From: Dasypus novemcinctus
Taxonomy: Eukaryota; Chordata; Mammalia; Cingulata; Dasypodidae
Reading direction: 5' to 3'
Assembly: GCF_030445035.2 (NCBI RefSeq)
Contig: NC_080673.1
Location: 182,819,216 to 182,883,215 of the forward strand
DNA: 64,000 nucleotides
The translations under genes and the position numbers were made by a program. The notes under the pieces were generated by a model. That model had not been told where the DNA came from. It saw nothing but the letters and a program-made list of their open reading frames with translations, and made no database searches. Shown one piece after another: positions 22,601 through 33,330 of the stretch; position 1 is the first letter of the stretch; every line of letters begins with the position of its first letter.

Positions 22601-25600
22601 TTACAATGTTATGCTTCTGCACATCTCATTAAAATTTAAAGCAAAAAGAAATCACCAAAAATGATCTTATTCTGCCTCATTTCACAGGTTGGTCTCAAAT
22701 GCTTACAAGTGCACGTTATATCTAAAAGGCTATGTTCAAGATCACTGACAGAATAAGAATCTAGTTACTGCACCTGTACCACTCCCTAAACGCGGGTTCA
22801 GACAAACAACACTACACCAACAGGATGAAAGATAAAAAGCAACGTCTGGGAGATCCTTCAAACACACAGCAAAATTCTACACATGCTTCTGGTTTGGGAT
22901 GGCTGAGGCCCCAATGTCAATGGCCATCTCCCCAGTACGCATTTCAGTACTTGAGATATCAAGTGCAGAACTGATTCTGTACTCCATAAGACTTGGTAAA
23001 GTCTTGCTGAGTTAATGAAAGAGCTGAAGGTCACGATGAATGTCAAAATGAAACCCATTCCAGTGGTCTTGCGAGAGTGCCCTGCCTGCTTTGCAAACTG
23101 GGAAGATCTCTGTGGCTTTGTTTCACCTAAGCAGCCTTCCCTCACTGCCCCCAACCCCACCCTGAAGAAGGCTTATTCTGGCAGAGACCCTGGAGCCCAC
23201 CTGTTCCCAGGCTCCCCAGGCTGACCAGCATCAGCCAGCCCAAGAGCCCACAATGAACTGACGATCAGGCGCCACTTAGTATGGGCTCTTCCCTTGCCAG
23301 CCAGAGGCTCCAAAGAATATTTTCACTAGTAACTCACTTCTCAAGGACTGGGCTTCTGCCCTGACCTTCCAAGAACTGTGTGTGGGCTTCTCCTTGGTAT
23401 GTTCAAAACCCTGATACTCATACATGTACAAAGGATGGTATGGTAGGTTGAATTGTGTACCTCAACAAACACACATTCTCAATATTTTTTTAGCAGCACT
23501 GAATTCTACATTTGAATATGGTTAAAAGGAGAAATTTTAGGTTGTATATATGCTACTAGAATTTTTAAAAATTTTAAAAAAAACAACATAGGGCTCTATG
23601 ACACAAACAATGAACCCTAACGTAAATCATGGAGTACTGTTAACTGTACAATTATAATAATATTCTTTCAAGAATTATAACAAAGGTACCATGCTAACAC
23701 AGAATGTTAATACTAGAAGGCAGTTTTTGGGAACTCTGTTCCACATGCTTTTGCAGTAATCCTATGAATTCTCTAATTTAAAAAATATTTAACAAAACAA
23801 GTAATGGTAGAGTGGAGAGGACGGGCAGATAACAAAATGCTTAATTTGTAAACTGTGGATAAATAAATATATGAAAAAGGGGAGAATAACCCAATCTGAT
23901 TATACATGTGTGTATACTATATGTACATAAATACATACACACTTCCCTGGGGCTGTGAAGCCATTGTAAATAGGACCTCTTGAAGATGTTATTTTTATTA
24001 AGAAGTGGCCCAATTTAATGAGGGTGGGTCTTAATTCAGATGACTGGAGGCCTTATAAAGAGAAAGTCACAGGAAGGGGTCAGCAGGAACCCCAAAGAGA
24101 AAGCAGAGGACATCACTTGGCAGCCAGCACCAGAACACTGTCATCTCTGCGGGGAAAGCAAGCCTTGCTGAAATCTTGGTTTGCAACTTCTTCTAGCCTC
24201 AAAACCGTGAGCCAACAAGTTCCTGTTGTTTAGCCCAAACCAGTTTACGGTACTTGTGACAGCCGCCCAGGCAAACAATCACAGGTGGTCAGAAGAGGAA
24301 GACCCAAGAGGAGAGGCTAGGAAGGGGTGGCTGAAAAGGTAGGAGCAAAAGAGCAGACCCGGAAACACTGACAGAGGGGCCACCACAGAAGCCCAGGAAA
24401 TAGAGTGTTTCAATGAAAGAGAGTCTGGCACGGGGGCTGTGCCTTTCACTCATCGATGATCTGACCTCTGGCAGCAGGAAGAGGAAAAAAGCCATCCCCT
24501 GGAAGTGCCCGCAACTTCCCAACATGAAATCTGCACTTTGCCGCATCCACATCTGCTCTTCCTCCTGAGCTGGTGGAAACGGGGTCCTGCCTTCGGTCTG
24601 AGGCTCTCTCCTCCACCTGAGCTCAAGATCATGTGCCACTCCACACTCTATGGATTGTCTTCTCTCTCCAGTGTCTTTCTTTGTCTGGAGACTCTCTTGG
24701 CTGTCCCATCTTTGCCAGCCAAAACTCTTCCTATACCCCTTGCCCTGTTGCAAATTTTACTTTGCAATTTTCCTGTCCATACAGCTAAACATCCTTAAAT
24801 AGTCAACTTAATGTACTGTCTACTTACTCTTAAATCCACTACAATCTACTTTCTGCTCACTACCAAACCAATGAAAGCATTCTTCACACAATAACTGATG
24901 GCTTTCACTGTGGAGGAATGTTTGGCAGTTCCTAAAGAAGTTGAATATAGAGTTGCCATGTGACCCTGCAATACCACTACTGGGTATATACCCAGAAGAA
25001 CTGAGAGGAGTGACACGAACAGACATCTGCACACCGATGTTCACAGTGACGTTATTCACGATTGCCAGAAGGTGGAAACCCAGGTGTCCATCAATAGATA
25101 AACAGGCAAACAAACTGTGCTGTAGTCAGACGATGGAATATTATGCAGCTATAAGAACAAATGACATGACATGACAAGAACAAAGCACATGACAACATGG
25201 ATGAACCGGGATGCATTATGTTGAGCAAAGCAAGCCACACACAAAAAGACAAATACTGTATAATAGCATTACTATGAACCAAATATACTGTGTAACATAC
25301 TGTATGATTTGAAAAAATTTTTATAGGTATCCAGTACTTTGAGAAATGTTTTTATTCAACTGTTTTCTTTTTAGTTTTTAATTGTTTATATTTTCAATTA
25401 TTAAATGTACAATATAAAGTTAAAAAAAAAACACAAAAAGAACAATGGTCTTTACTTTCCTTTTGATAAATCTGATGGATGTTTTCATATTTTACCATCT
25501 CCAAGCTGCCTGACCCTGCTGAACACACCTCTTTTGGTACAGAGCTGTCTTCCTCTAGCTTGTGACTGCAGCCTCTCCAGACATTAATCCTCTCTCTCTA

Positions 25601-28600
25601 GCCACTCAACTCCTTCAAAGGCCCTTCTTCTTCAGACTTTCAAACACTGGGGTTCACCAGTATTCTGGCCTAGGTCAGCTTTTTTTCTTCAATCTCTGGA
25701 CTCTGCCTTGAGACTTTACACTTGTGACTCTGATTCCCATCAACATGCTGATGACAGCCCCATCGTCTCTGGCTCCAGCTCAGACTCAGTATGTAAGCTC
25801 CAGACTGGTATATCCCATTACCTATGGGACATCTCCAAGAGCATGTCCAATACTCAACACATCCACCATCGAATTAACCTGTCTCCTCACCTCCAAACCC
25901 AATCATTTCTTGTGTTTCCTAGTTAATTAGCTGGAGCCAGAAAGTTGGGTGCTCTTCTTTTTTCTCTTCCTCCCTCACCCTGGCACCTATTCAGACACCA
26001 ATTTCTTAAATACAGCTCAAGTCAGTCACTTCTCCCCAGCCCCATAACCACCACCCTGGTTCAGGCTATGGTCACCTCTCCCCAAGATCACAGCCTTGAC
26101 CCTCCCAGCCCCTCTTACACACTCTAAGGGTAGAGCTCCTTAAGAGTGAAATTGATCCCATTACCTGTTTGATTAAAAGACTTCACTGATCCTTTACTGG
26201 TTTAACTTTGTTTTGAGGACAGTGGAGGGCTATTCAAGCATTTTAATCAAGCGATGGGATGAAATCTGGAGAACAAATGGCTGAAAATAGGCTTTTCAAC
26301 AGCAACAGCAGAAGACCAGGAATTCTGTAATTTTCCAGCAAAGAAAAAATGGAGTTTTCCAGTTACAAATTCTCACCAAATAAATACTGAAAGATGTATT
26401 TTAGAAGGCAGAAAATTCAAACGAGAAAGTAGACGCAAGAATTGGTGAATAAAAAATGTGGGCAAAGATAAACAATCAGTGACTGTATAAAACTGTAATC
26501 ATACTAACTGATTTGGGGAATACAGACACAAGACAGGATTAAAATAATATGTAAGGAGTGTAGGCTAAGGGTCAGGGCATCCTAAGGCCCTTGTATTGTT
26601 CATATGAGGGTGAAGATGTTGGTTAATTTGAAATTTTAAATGGTAATCATCAAAATGGAAAAAAAAAAAAAACCAGAATGTAAAACTTTCAAACTAGTAG
26701 AGGGGGATGAAAATTTTTTAAAATCTAGAAGGCAGGAAAGGAGAAAAAGGATGCATAGATAAAAAATAAATAGAAAACACTAAGATGGGGAAAATAAATC
26801 CAACTAGAACAGTAAACATAAATGAAAATGAACTAATCTCAACAGTTGAGATAGTCAGATTGGAATTAAAAAGTGCCGTTGATGCTAGATATGAGACAGT
26901 CATAGAAAGCCAAATAACGGCTGCAAGAGGACAGAAAAAGACACATCAGAAAAATACTAACCACAAGAAAGCTAGTAACTATGATAATAACAGATTAAAC
27001 TAGAGTTATGAGAAATATAGTATTAAGGATACAGGGAATCCCTATATAATAATTGGAAAAACTTCTCTAGGAATATTCTAGATTGTATGCAATTCAAGAT
27101 GTAAGGTCTCCAGGTATTTGAATAACAAAACTAACATATATAGAGCTGTAATCGACATATATAGAGCTCTGTACCCAACAAGTAGACATACATTCTTGCC
27201 AAGTACACAGGGAACATCTGTACAAAATGACCTACACTAGGCCACAAAGCACATCTTAACCAATATCAAAGAATCAAAACCACGCTGTCGGAGTAGATGT
27301 GGCTTAAGACGTTAAGCTCCTGCTTCCCACATGGGAGGTCCCAGGATGGGTCCCGGTGCCTCCTAAAAACAAAACAAAACAAGAAACAAACAAGCAAACA
27401 AACTATAAAACCAACTTAAGGGAGATGTTGTGGCTCAGGGATTGAGCACCGGCTTCCCACATATGAGGTCCCGGGGTTCATTCCCCAGCCCCAGTACCTT
27501 AAAAAACAACAACAACAACAACAACAAAAACCCATATTGTCCACCCTCTCTTTCCACAAATGTAACTAATTTAGAACTTTAACCAAAGAGGTGTCTCCTG
27601 GGTAGGGAACGGGTAGTATGCGGAGCGGGACGTTAGCAGGGAGACCGCCCAGCATCCAGGGAGTGGGTGGGGGATGTGGTTTGGATGAGGGCACAGTGAG
27701 ACAGAGGAGTGCGATGATCATTGTGGTCGGCCATGTAGGCCCAGCACCTAGCACAGAGCCAGGATCACAGTGAAGGCTAAAGTCCAGGTTGAAAAACAGT
27801 GAAAAAGGCTAAATAAATGCCAGCTGGATGTGCTGAGGTGAACTGAGGCTCTGCCCCCATGACACATTCACGGCTGTTGTTAACCCACACAGGTCCTGTA
27901 CCCCAGTTTACTGTCGGGTCTGCCAGCCCTGGGTCTGCCCACCTACTTCATTCCCTAACCTCACACTGCTGCCTCGTGGATCCTTACCTCTTAAAACTTT
28001 CAATGGAATGCCTAATAAAAGCACTATATAAGCACTCTACTAGATGTCTCCATATCTCTTACTTCATTCCAGTCACCCAGCAACCTAGACAATCAGTCCT
28101 GTAATCTGCATTGCTACAGATAAGGAGAGGTCAAACAACTCTCTGGGAGGTTAAGTGACTTTTCAGAGAGGTTAAGGTCACCCATCTACTAAGAATTTTA
28201 GATTCTGCTCTGCCCCACTCCCCTTTCTTACCTCCTTGGAGAGGCAATATGGTACCTCACTGCAACAATTAAGGGCACTGGCTCATGTCCCAGATCTGTG
28301 ACTCATCAGCAGTGGGCTCCTGTGCAAGTTGCTTAACTGTTCCATATCTCCATTTGCCCACATGTAAAATGAGGGCAATCATCATATACCAGCTATCATG
28401 AAGAGTTATTATGAGAATTAAATGGGTTAATACATATATGAAATGCCCTGAAGAGTGCCAGACATATAGCAGAGTTTCAGTAAGCATTACTTGGTTAGTA
28501 TTATCTGCTTGTTTGAAGGATCAGTTATGACTCCCAGTAAATTTGGCCAAATAAATTAAAATTGAACCAGAAAAGTGGGCAGGCATAGGCTTCACCCTGC

Positions 28601-30095
28601 CCCCAAACTGTGACAACCCAAAATGTCTCCAGACACGACCAAATGCGCCCCCTCATGGGCAAAACCACCCCCAGTTGAGAACCACTGATCCAGTCTTCAC
28701 AACTGAAACCTTTTTAATGGTATCCAAAGACCCCCTTATGCCAAATTCAGTTTTAGGAGCTATAATAAAATAGCCTGGGGCAGAGATCCAGCTAGGAAGG
28801 AGGATGGAAATAGGAGTATGCAGGGCTTCTGTGAGCCCCACTCCTACACACACACACACCCCACGGTGCTTGCAGGAAGCCAGAATGCACCGAGGCCATT
28901 TCAGTCCTGGACTATAGGAAAAAAGCTACGAGGAAATGTGAGCGTGTACTTAAAGCATTCTGCCTCCAGAAATCAAATGGTGTAGCATTTGTAAGGGGAG
29001 AGCATTCACACCCAGCAATCGTCTTCAAATCGTCAAGCTTTCAGCCTCGGATAATATTCTCAAGGGACAGGGTTGGCCCTCTTCCATCTTCAAGATGATT
29101 CAGGTTTCCTGGAGAACAAAATGAGCCTCTAATGCCTAATATTTTCTCTCTGACACACGGTTTCTGATGTATCAAAGTGCTAATCCTTACTGAGGTATAG
29201 GTCTCAAGAAAGGAGAGTTTGGCTTTCAGAATGATAGGACTTGAATGATTAAGTAGGAAAATGACTCCCACGATATTCACCATTGTCTTGTGAACAACCA
29301 GCTTAAAATGAAAGTAATCAGCAAAATTTGGGAAAAAAATTTTGAGCAGAAAAGGGAAGAACTTAAAAACCCAGGTTAACAGTTGGGGCTTGAAACATTT
29401 CCACGGAATGAAGAGCAATAAAAACATCTTTAAGCTCAGGCTGATCGGGTTCCATCTGCCTCTGCACCACCACCGCTCCTAGCTTCGGTGTGTGGCGGAG
29501 GCTCTGGAGACAACGACTTGGGCTGGAATACTTGCCTTCCATTTACGAGTTTATAATCTGTCTCTACTTCCCCATCTGGAAAATGGGGTAATAATATCGA
29601 CCTCCAAGTCAGATGGTGCGGATTGGAACGTATGCCTGAACTGATACAATAAGCGGTCGCTAGGCGTTAATTATGGGTATGAAGTGGTATTTATTGTCGA
29701 CCTACTACGTGCAGGCTCCTTTCTCAAACATTATTACACACCTGGAGCCTCTCAAGAACCTCGAGAGACACTCTTATTACTCTCCCTGTTTTATAAATGA
29801 GGATGCTCAGGGTCCGGAAAGTTGAACCACTTGTTCACGGTCACAAAGCTGCACAGAGCGGGATTCAACCCTAGGCCCGCCTGCCTACCAAACCAAGGTC
29901 TGTCCACCGCACCCCGTGCGGACGAGGAGGGCGGGGGGGAGGGCGGCCGGGCTCAAGGTCGCCACGCGGGGTCAGAGGTCACTCACGGTACTCTTCCAGC
30001 CGCAGGAGGGGCCGGAAGTAGATGGGATAGAAGACGGCGCCGAGCAGGGAGATAAAGCCGCCGAAAACGAGCGCGGTGCGCAGGTTGCGGGACAT
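16588..30095 (-). CDS. SMIM20: SMIM20 (MITRAC7; phoenixin precursor), complete spliced gene
   Basis: Join of 29987-30095, 17344-17400 and 16588-16625, minus strand, 204 coding bases for 67 residues plus stop, equal to the human protein length. SMIM20 is a small inner mitochondrial membrane protein that stabilises newly made COX1 during cytochrome c oxidase assembly; its C-terminus is also reported as the source of the amidated peptide phoenixin. The protein starts [14 protein letters not shown]; one hydrophobic membrane segment spans about residues 8-28. Residues 45-64 form the phoenixin-20 region and 51-64 ([14 protein letters not shown]) the phoenixin-14 core, followed by GRK, an amidation and cleavage signal; R44 provides the upstream basic site. 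Compared with the human sequence from memory, residue 50 is A instead of E. All splice sites are GT-AG with phase-1 junctions. No frameshift or stop is present. No neighbouring gene lies in the window. Identity is nearly certain. Confidence 0.96.
17344..17400 (-). CDS. SMIM20: SMIM20 coding exon 2
   Basis: On the minus strand the acceptor ttttctgttgtgtttctcag precedes the exon and the donor GTAAAC follows it. The 57 bases complete codon 37 (Q), encode [18 protein letters not shown] and leave one base of the next glycine codon. The Q-A-D stretch is where this species differs from the Q-E-D I recall for human. Both boundaries are phase 1, so the frame is kept. Confidence 0.95.
20788..20850. repeat. 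19-bp direct repeat
   Basis: The word gtgagccagctggctgagg occurs exactly twice, at 20788-20806 and 20832-20850, 44 bases apart. It lies in a small GC-rich patch (about 20700-20900) inside SMIM20 intron 1, and each copy contains the E-box-like cagctg. Confidence 0.85.
21005..22250 (+). mobile_element. L1 3' fragment (ORF2 end and 3' UTR)
   Basis: The sequence catcactagcaattagggac, caaaactacaatgagatatc and cactgttggtgggaatgcag is typical of the end of mammalian L1 ORF2, followed by tgggtaaacaaattgtgg and an A-rich terminus near 22190-22240. Reading frames are broken. It is 5'-truncated and sits in intron 1 of SMIM20, antisense to the gene. Confidence 0.85.
22251..23429. other. Intronic sequence, no exon recognised
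   Basis: No repeat with clear edges and no exon is supported here. Open frames near 22858-23224 on both strands overlap and have no family resemblance. Confidence 0.4.
23430..24275 (+). repeat. LTR-like repeat, family B, split by an L1-type insertion
   Basis: The left part (gtaggttgaattgtgtacct) and right part (gtgaagccattgtaaatagg, cctcttgaagatgtt, ggtgggtcttaattcagatg, ending with cctgttgtttagcccaaacc) make one LTR-like element. An AT-rich L1-type 3' UTR piece at about 23490-23885 separates them. Family B recurs at 33940, 36140, 38088, 40583 and 59545. Confidence 0.6.
24890..25430 (+). mobile_element. L1 3' fragment
   Basis: The words gtgaccctgcaataccacta, ctgggtatatacccagaaga, gttcacagtgacgttattca, ggtgtccatcaatagat and gatggaatattatgcagct give the canonical L1 ORF2 end, with an A-rich terminus at about 25420-25435. 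It is another antisense L1 insertion in the SMIM20 intron. Confidence 0.88.
25431..26729. other. Intronic sequence, no exon recognised
   Basis: Average-composition sequence with pyrimidine-rich patches around 25480-26110. The two overlapping plus-strand frames at 25708-25930 look like random reading of the same bases. Confidence 0.4.
26730..27285 (+). mobile_element. L1 ORF2-region fragment, degenerate
   Basis: An A-rich sense strand with words such as cagttgagatagtcagattg, aaactaacatatatagagc, gtacccaacaagtagacata and gaatcaaaaccacg fits a decayed L1 ORF2 interior. Frames are interrupted. A HAL1-type half-L1 is an alternative. Confidence 0.55.
27290..27375 (+). mobile_element. DAS-SINE monomer, first of a close pair
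   Basis: The head reads cggagtagatgtggcttaag, then gctcctgcttcccacatggg, aggtccc and gtgcctcctaaaaac, followed by an A-rich tail of caaa and acaaa words. The second monomer follows at 27418 on the same strand. Confidence 0.75.
27418..27535 (+). mobile_element. DAS-SINE monomer, second of a close pair, with (AAC)n tail
   Basis: The head is gagatgttgtggctcaggg, then gagcaccggcttcccacata and a good B-box-like ggggttcattcccc. The tail is an (aac)n microsatellite at about 27507-27532, showing SINE-tail origin of that simple repeat. Confidence 0.78.
27536..28244. other. Intronic sequence, no exon recognised
   Basis: No supported exon. Possible short MIR remnants lie around 28110-28200 (gagaggtcaaacaa, ggttaagtgact), too diverged to bound. 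Confidence 0.4.
28245..28500 (+). repeat. MIR SINE
   Basis: Sense-strand MIR words in order: aatatggtacctcactg, ttaagggcactggctcatg, gtgcaagttgcttaactgtt, catgtaaaatgagggcaat, gagaattaaatgggttaata and gccagacatatagcagagt. The full element length is represented. Confidence 0.82.
28600..28687 (-). mobile_element. MER5-type hAT remnant
   Basis: The stretch gacaacccaaaatgtctcc, agacacgaccaaatgcgcc and ccccagttgagaaccactg is the reversed 5' end of a MER5A-like element, including its terminal inverted repeat (cagtggttctcaact on the minus strand). Confidence 0.8.
28688..29879. other. Intronic sequence next to SMIM20 exon 1
   Basis: No exon or clear repeat apart from a short (ac)n run near 28846-28858 and a possible MIR remnant at about 29690-29890 (gtgcaggctccttt, ttataaatgaggatgctcag and gcacagagcgggattcaaccc in reverse-MIR order). 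Confidence 0.4.
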
Positions 30096-30600
30096 GGCGC
30101 CGGGCGGGGGCACCCCTGACCCGCTAGGCACCCTTCCCTCCCGGAATCCCCGAGATTCCGTGACCCGGCTGGGAAGAGGAGGGGCAGCTTTCGCTTCCGG
30201 GCCCTGGGGGCGGAGCCAGGAGGTGGGACGGGGAAGGGGCGGAGCCAGGGCGGGGCCCGGGTCGCCAAGCACCGCCTGCCCCGCGCTCCCTTCTGGCGCG
30301 CTGCGCTGCCCGGGCGCGGGTGGCGGCTTGCGCGTGGAGCTATGGTCGCGCTCGGTTCCCGCAAGCTGTCTTCGCCCCCTTCACCGTTCTGGGCCAAGTG
30401 TCTCCCTCAGCGCCTCTCCTTTCCCGCTCTAGCCTCCTCTGCCAGGCCCTCCTTTGCCAGGGACTCCCTCTCGTTCTTTCCCTCTCAGTTTATTAGTGAC
30501 CGCCGCCTGCGAGCCCGGCTTCCTCGTTTAATCCTCCTAGCAGCGGGTCCCTCTTGACCCGTGAGGGAAACAAGGCGGGCAGTTTGTGGAAAACTCGGGC
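29880..30600. promoter_or_regulatory. CpG island of the SMIM20 promoter
   Basis: A sharp rise in GC and CpG surrounds SMIM20 exon 1. Upstream of the minus-strand ATG lie an ETS-type motif (cttccgg, 30194-30200) and three GC-box-like words (gggggcgg near 30206, ggggcgg near 30236, ggcgggg near 30249), all within about 160 bases. No TATA box is visible. This is the usual look of a broadly expressed CpG-island promoter. The exact transcription start cannot be read from sequence. Confidence 0.85.
29987..30095 (-). CDS. SMIM20: SMIM20 coding exon 1
   Basis: Starts at ATG 30093-30095 with G at -3 and encodes 36 residues plus one base, ending with RLEEY and c before the donor GTGAGT (29981-29986). 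This start is chosen because it gives the conserved N-terminus MSRNLRTAL and the 67-residue length. The frame stays open upstream to another ATG at 30270-30272, which would add 59 residues rich in proline; that extension falls inside the promoter island and is probably not coding. Confidence 0.96.
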
Positions 30601-31364
30601 CACAGGGGCTCCTGGATCGAGACTTGCCTGAGAGGAATGTTGATTCAAAATCCAACCTACGGTGACTCCGGCAGTTGGGCGCCAGCCTCCCACATCATGG
30701 GAGTTCTGTGCCTCCCAAAGAAGAAACAAACAAACAAACAACTAGCAGACAAGGAGCAAAACCAACGCTCAAACAGACGAGGGAACCATCTGGGGGGAGG
30801 GGGAGTCCAAGCTACAGGTAGATGTTTACAGACTCAGTTTCTCCCTCCCTTCTTCTCTTCCTTTTCCCCTCCTTGAGATAACAGGGTTGCAATGAGGATG
30901 GGGAGGGACTAGACAGGGATCAGTGCAGGGCAGAGAGCAACGGCCAGTCCCACCTCAGGGTCTTGCCTTATTGTGAGGGATGTGGGCCACCCAGGACCAC
31001 ATCTGCTTCCTCTTCCTATGACCCCCATCCTCCACCCTCTTCAGCTCCCCTCCATAAGCAGCCCTAACTTAAGATTCCGTGGGCCTTTTCTCAGTCCCCT
31101 ATAAATAAGGATGATAGCAGCAGCTGGGACTGGGGAGCGAAGAGAATATTTATCTTGACCCAGCAGCATTATTTAGCCCAAAAAAAGATCTAAGATCTTT
31201 GATGAGAGAGCACAGTTTTCCTCTTGTTTTGGTAGTTCTGTAGTCCAATCAGGCTCTCATCTACGCCTGTGGTTCCAGGAGCATATAAATGAGTTGTTTG
31301 ATCTGTCAGCACACGCATGGACTATCTGCCATGCCCCAAACACCAGTCAGGGTGCTATGGGGCG
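30601..31364. other. No gene recognised; contains a SINE monomer
   Basis: Upstream flank of SMIM20. A diverged plus-strand DAS monomer lies at about 30650-30735 (gcagttgggcgccagcctcc, cctcccaaagaagaaac) with a (caaa)n tail. The rest shows no exon. Confidence 0.55.
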
Positions 31365-31722
31365 GGAAGTGGATGTGGCTCAAGCAGTTGGGTGCCCGTT
31401 TGCTACATGGGAGGTCCTGGTTCAGTTCCCAGTGGCTCCCAAAGAAGAAGAGCAAGACAGTGAGCTGACCCGATGAGTTGGCATGGGGCGATGAAGCAAC
31501 AAAATGATGCAACGAAGAATAACTACGAGGAAACACACCGAGAGACACAACAAGAGGGAGCAGAGGTGGCTCAAGCCATTGGGCGCCCCCTCCCACATGG
31601 GGGGGGTCCCAGGTTAGGTTCCCTGTGCCTCCTAAAAAGAAAACAAGCAGACACAGAGAGCAGATCATGAGTGCAAAACAATGAGGGGGGATGGGAGGAA
31701 TAAATAAAATAAAATAAATTTT
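31365..31722 (+). mobile_element. Dimeric DAS-SINE
   Basis: First head ggaagtggatgtggctcaag with ggtcctggttcagttccc; body with cagtgagctgacccgatgag and caacaaaatgatgcaacgaa; second head near 31560 (gcagaggtggctcaagccat); tail cacagagagcagatcatgag, then an A-rich ataaaataaaat terminus. It is a full double unit of the older DAS type. Confidence 0.82.
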
Positions 31723-31727
31723 TTAAG

Positions 31728-32000
31728 TGTTATGGAGGACACAATGATGAATAAGACACAACCCCTGCTCTCCAGGATCCTGCCACATAGATGAAATAAA
31801 TGAAGAGATGGGACCTATACAAAAAAAGATGACTAATGACCCAATGCAGTCTGCTGCAGACGCGTGACACAGTCCTGCAGACTACAGATGTAAAGAGGAG
31901 AAGATGGATGAAGGTAGCGGGAGGCAACTGCTCCTTGGGCACTTGGAGCAGCTTGTAAGGTGAGGACTGAAGACTTCATGGAAAAGAGGGAAACTGTGAT
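31728..32000 (+). repeat. Ancient mammalian repeat, family not resolved
   Basis: The words acacaatgatgaataagaca, acccctgctctccaggatcc and ctgacaca-type flank correspond to the same old family as 5365-5930. Edges are uncertain. Confidence 0.4.
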
Positions 32001-33084
32001 ACGTGTTTTATATCACATGATATGATGGACCCAGAGGGAGGGCACATTTGTCATTTTAGCAGTCCAGCACCCACTTCCCTGTTTACTGTTAATAATACCC
32101 CAAATATCCTTTGGCACCCATTTCCCTCCCTCTCCCAGTCTGTGGAGTAAGTTGTCCCCTGACCACATCCTTCTCCCAGCTCTGAGACATAAGCCTTTAA
32201 CCAAGCCTGGCCAGGCTTCCTAGCCACAGGGATCCCTTGGCACAGGACTCAGGTGTGTTCACTGCATCTTCCTCGTCTCATGACCACAAACTCTCTCAGC
32301 CAGCTACTAAAAAGCCTGGATTTGAGCTTGAGAAAATGAGATTCTGGAGCTGCTGGGAACCACCATTTAGAGACCAAGGATGAAGTCAGTGCAGCAGAAG
32401 GGGAGCTGAGAGATGACGAGAAACATGCGCCGTTACCTTCGGGACCTCTGCATGGTGCATGCCGGGGAATCTGGGCTTCCTGGTGGGCTTCCAGGAGCAC
32501 CTCCGAGGCAAGACACAGGATGAATGAAGCAGATGAGCCACCCCTGTCTTCAGGGTGTTGTTCCAAGTGACTTGAGGTTTCTCTGTCCCTCTCATGCTGA
32601 TCTGGAGACTTTAATCCGACCAGCGAAAAATAATTAGCCCATCTATGCCATTTGTACAGATTTTTAGCATCATGGTACCAAAAAAGCAGTTACTTATCAC
32701 CTACCTGCCACAGAGTCCTACAAAGTTTATCTCTTTGATCACAGTGTTTTATCCATTTCCGAGAAAATCACACTCTTCGATTTTTATTTCCCCACTGACC
32801 GACAAACACTTATTGCTTGCCTCTTCCCAGCAAGGCACTGGAAAAGATGCTTGAGAACACCAAAAGGAACTGGTCAGCATTTGTGTGCTCAACAAAGGGT
32901 CGTTGTGCCAGGCCCAGCATGCCAGGCACTTTTAGGGCCTGGTGGGTACAGCAGTGAGTAAAACAACACAGTCTGTTGTCCTCATGGTGTCTACAGTCTG
33001 ACGAAGGGATAAGACTTGGCAGTGAATGATAACTACTTTTTGACCACTCGGTTTCCCAGGAAACTAGCACCTAATTTGTTTTCA
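32001..33084. other. No gene recognised
   Basis: No supported exon. An old repeat remnant (gtgccaggcac, ggtgggtacagcagtgagta) lies around 32860-33010. Confidence 0.4.
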
Positions 33085-33190
33085 GTGGGGTATATGGGAA
33101 CCTCTTATATTTTTTAATATGACGTTTTTTGTGATCTATGTATCTTTTTTAAAAAAAGATATTTTAAAAAGGCAAAAAAAAAAGAACCAT
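33085..33190 (+). mobile_element. L1-lineage 3' terminus
   Basis: Only the last about 100 bases are present: ggggtatatgggaacctctt, atattttttaatatgacg, gatctatgtatctttttt and an A-rich tail. This is the same terminus as in the 9309-9713 copy. Confidence 0.65.
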
Positions 33191-33330
33191 GTTTTCAAGA
33201 TCATAAGGGTAAAAGAAAAGAAACCTATTTATTCTATTCACCAGACACTTTAGAGCAATTGGTAAAAATATTGAGGTATTTGACAGCACCAATAAAAACA
33301 ATTAAACAAAGAAAACAATATTGCTATGTG

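Larger units (their letters stand above)
17401..29986 (-). other. SMIM20 intron 1 (12.6 kb)
   Basis: The donor is GTGAGT at the 29986 end and the acceptor is the CAG at 17401-17403. Its 3' portion (to about 20700) is poor in repeats; the rest holds L1 fragments, an LTR-like repeat, paired SINE monomers, MIR and a MER5-type remnant. No other exon was recognised inside it. Confidence 0.9.

Noticed and set aside
24289-24753. 154-codon minus-strand frame in SMIM20 intron 1
   Set aside because: No recognisable domain. Overlapping frames on both strands are open over the same interval.
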